Shown here: positions 32,803 through 34,403 of the stretch, in pieces
Position numbering within the stretch: position 1 is the stretch's first letter
Layout of the letters: every line of letters begins with the position of its first letter
Assembly (NCBI GenBank): GCA_947382865.1
Contig: CANDBF010000017.1
Span: 1-34,403, forward strand
Source: an uncultured Clostridia bacterium
GTDB lineage: Bacteria > Bacillota > Clostridia > Christensenellales > CAG-917
Reading direction: 5' to 3'
Length of the DNA: 34,403 nt
Notes under the pieces: generated by a model
What the model saw: the letters and a program-made list of their open reading frames with translations, nothing else
What the model was told of the DNA's origin: nothing
Databases searched by the model: none
Position numbers and translations under genes: made by a program

Positions 32803-33366
32803 ATGAATTTTGACATTAACACTCTATCTACGCTAATGAAGATGATGGGCTCGATGAGACCGTCCCAGACCGAGGACAGAAGCCGCGATTCGCGCGAATA
32901 CAGCGACAGCCGCGATTCGCGTGAATACAGCGACAGCCGCGCGGGTCAAAGCGCCGCGTCCGTCTTCGCTATGCAAAACGGATTGGGTCAAAAGGTAGAA
33001 TTCGGCTCCGAACCGAAAAAAAGCGAGCAAAAAAAGAGCGTAAATCCTATGCAGTCTATGCTTGAAATGATGACGGGGGCAAAGCCGTCCGAGGGCGGCT
33101 CGGATATGATGTCCTCTCTATTGCCTATGCTTATGAATATGATGGGCGCAAGAAACCAAGCCTCGGCAGCGAACGTAAACGGGCAGAATACGCCGCAGAG
33201 CAATGCGAAAGCCGCGGAAAACGAAAACAATAAAAACACGGAAAGTTCAAAAGCCGAAAGCAATATAAAAACGCAACCGGTCAAGGATAAATTTGAACCG
33301 ATTGCGTTTGCGGGTTATGCTCTTATAAGCGCACTCAACAGGCTTTATATCGCCAAGCGCGTCTGA
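32803..33366 (+). CDS. Met-rich hypothetical protein
   Basis: 187 residues from ATG 32803 (AGGTGG just upstream); the longer frame starting at 32710 is not supported. It starts MNFDINTLSTLMKMMGSMRP, sharing its opening MNF with the divergent 92-residue protein. A charged repeat SRDSREYSD (two copies) follows. Two Met-rich amphipathic stretches (NPMQSMLEMMTG; SDMMSSLLPMLMNMMGARN) come next, then an Asn/Ala/Glu-rich linker and a hydrophobic C-terminus (IAFAGYALISALNRLYIA). No signal peptide. Divergent from the subtilase unit by 57 nt with overlapping promoters. Function unknown. Confidence 0.75.
   Translation: MNFDINTLSTLMKMMGSMRPSQTEDRSRDSREYSDSRDSREYSDSRAGQSAASVFAMQNGLGQKVEFGSEPKKSEQKKSVNPMQSMLEMMTGAKPSEGGSDMMSSLLPMLMNMMGARNQASAANVNGQNTPQSNAKAAENENNKNTESSKAESNIKTQPVKDKFEPIAFAGYALISALNRLYIAKRV
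32881..32940 (+). repeat. 27-bp in-frame tandem repeat
   Basis: Two copies (32881-32907, 32908-32934) differing by one silent base (CGC or CGT for Arg), plus a 6-nt partial third copy. Each encodes SRDSREYSD inside the Met-rich protein. It is a likely site of length variation. Confidence 0.9.
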
Positions 33367-33369
33367 TTA

Positions 33370-34403
33370 TTACATAAGAATATCGTTTGCGTAAATGGGG
33401 AACTGCTTGCAAAGCTCGATTGCCCTTGCCTTTACGCTCTCAATCATCTGCTCCTTGCCGTAGATTATGTCGGCAACGCAGTCGCCGATAATCTCCATCT
33501 CCTCCTCTTTCATGCCTCTCGTGGTGACCGCAGGGGTGCCTATGCGTACTCCGCTCGTGACGGTTGCCTTTTCGGGGTCGTTAGGTATGGAATTTTTATT
33601 GAGAGTAATATGCGCCTCGTCGAGAAGAATTTCGAGCTGTTTGCCCGTTATTCCCGTGCCCACAAGATTTATGAGCATAAGATGATTGTCCGTGCCGCCC
33701 GTGATAAGATTGAGTCCCCTGTCCATAAGTTTCTTGGCAAGCGCCTTGGCATTGAGCACGACCTGACGCTGATATTCGTTAAACTCGGGGGTAAGAGCCT
33801 CTTTAAGCGCGATAGCCTTCGCGGCTATTATGTGCATAAGCGGACCGCCCTGCGTGCCGGGGAAGGTGGTCTTGTCAATCTTCTTTGCGATTTCCTCGTC
33901 GTTGGTGAGGATAAGTCCTCCGCGCGGTCCCCTCAGCGTCTTATGCGTAGTCGTTGTGACTATATGCGCGTACGGCATCGGACTCATATGCTCTCCTGCC
34001 GCCACGAGTCCCGCAATGTGCGCCATATCAACCATAAGATACGCGCCGACTTCGTCCGCTATCTCGCGGAAGCGTTTGAAATCTATCGCGCGCGGATACG
34101 CGCTCGCGCCCGCGATAATCAGCTTGGGACTGCATTCCTTGGCTATGCGCAGCACATCGTCGTAATCTATGTAGCCGTTGTCGTCCACGCCGTACGAAAC
34201 GGAATTGAACACCTTGCCGCTCATGCTCACCTTCGCACCGTGCGTAAGATGTCCGCCCGCCGACAGCGACATTCCGAGTATCGTATCGCCGCCCGACAGC
34301 AGGCTGTAATACGCCGTAAAATTGGCGTTCGAGCCGCTGTGCGCCTGAACGTTGGCATATTTAGCTCCGAACAGCTTTTTCGCCCTTTCTATTGCGAGCA
34401 GCT
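33370..34403 (-). CDS. glyA: Serine hydroxymethyltransferase, 3' part (N-terminus beyond the edge)
   Basis: About 344 residues are visible; the frame enters from the right edge at [19 protein letters not shown]. Motifs: SGSNAN (PLP-region), the PLP lysine in [14 protein letters not shown], and [14 protein letters not shown]. GlyA interconverts serine and glycine with tetrahydrofolate. It converges on the Met-rich gene with a 3-nt gap. Neither promoter nor start is in the window. Confidence 0.97.
   Translation of the reverse strand, partial: LLAIERAKKLFGAKYANVQAHSGSNANFTAYYSLLSGGDTILGMSLSAGGHLTHGAKVSMSGKVFNSVSYGVDDNGYIDYDDVLRIAKECSPKLIIAGASAYPRAIDFKRFREIADEVGAYLMVDMAHIAGLVAAGEHMSPMPYAHIVTTTTHKTLRGPRGGLILTNDEEIAKKIDKTTFPGTQGGPLMHIIAAKAIALKEALTPEFNEYQRQVVLNAKALAKKLMDRGLNLITGGTDNHLMLINLVGTGITGKQLEILLDEAHITLNKNSIPNDPEKATVTSGVRIGTPAVTTRGMKEEEMEIIGDCVADIIYGKEQMIESVKARAIELCKQFPIYANDILM

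Noticed and set aside
32881..32940. CRISPR-like or phase-variable repeat array
   Set aside because: Only two in-frame 27-bp copies inside a coding region with no spacers; it is a simple coding duplication.

Overview
The window looks like a chromosomal housekeeping segment from a member of the Bacillota, class Clostridia, probably an uncultured gut-type lineage. The evidence is its gene neighbourhoods: mraZ-rsmH, tig-clpP-clpX, ylmE-sepF-lspA-rluD, nadD/yqeK-rsfS with obg nearby, and an electron-bifurcating NfnAB pair. It also has a DUF3343/cysteine-desulfurase-like pair and a PdaB-type deacetylase. I see no transposase, integrase, phage gene, CRISPR array, rRNA or tRNA. Taxonomy below class level is not resolved by eye.

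Layout. 1-765: start of the division cluster (rsmH cut by the edge, mraZ). 1009-2550: two plus-strand single genes, a Cys-containing conserved hypothetical and a metallophosphoesterase. 2677-7019: ysxC, clpX, clpP and tig on the minus strand. 7239-8930: rqcH (plus). 9022-13539: a minus-strand run read as a GH36 alpha-galactosidase, a PLP-binding YggS protein, sepF, lspA and rluD. 13745-15179: a two-OB-fold SSB and a polysaccharide deacetylase. 15352-16251: a membrane hypothetical (plus). 16297-22443: an FMN-riboswitch-led minus-strand run: a RibU-TsaE fusion, tsaB, rimI, an alpha/beta hydrolase, a membrane-domain MurF and ddl. 22494-25417: two plus-strand hypotheticals flanking nadD-yqeK (fused) and rsfS. 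25422-29592: nth-nfnA-nfnB-obg. 29731-31217: a divergent DUF3343 / class V aminotransferase pair. 31332-33366: a leader-peptide-less subtilase with two small unknown proteins. 33370-34403: glyA, cut by the edge.

The most striking locus is at 20984-22443. A near-perfect FMN riboswitch controls one continuous reading frame that joins a riboflavin ECF-transporter substrate-binding subunit (RibU) to the t6A-tRNA ATPase TsaE. It is followed by overlapping tsaB and rimI. The riboswitch terminator hairpin also carries the Shine-Dalgarno sequence of the fusion gene, so it may act on both transcription and translation.

A second theme is promoter architecture. Well-formed sigma-A-type promoters with 17-bp spacers recur, and at five genes (1825, 7239, 15352, 24517 minus, 29592 minus) the -10 box ends 4-7 nt before the start codon with no Shine-Dalgarno. 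This predicts leaderless mRNAs. Other genes in the same window have ordinary leaders with strong Shine-Dalgarno sites, so both modes appear to coexist.

Three ubiquitous proteins (trigger factor, LspA, TsaE) carry long charged C-terminal tails that the families normally lack, and MurF has exchanged its usual N-terminal domain for a multi-spanning membrane domain. All functional statements rest on recognised motifs and neighbourhood, not on database searches.
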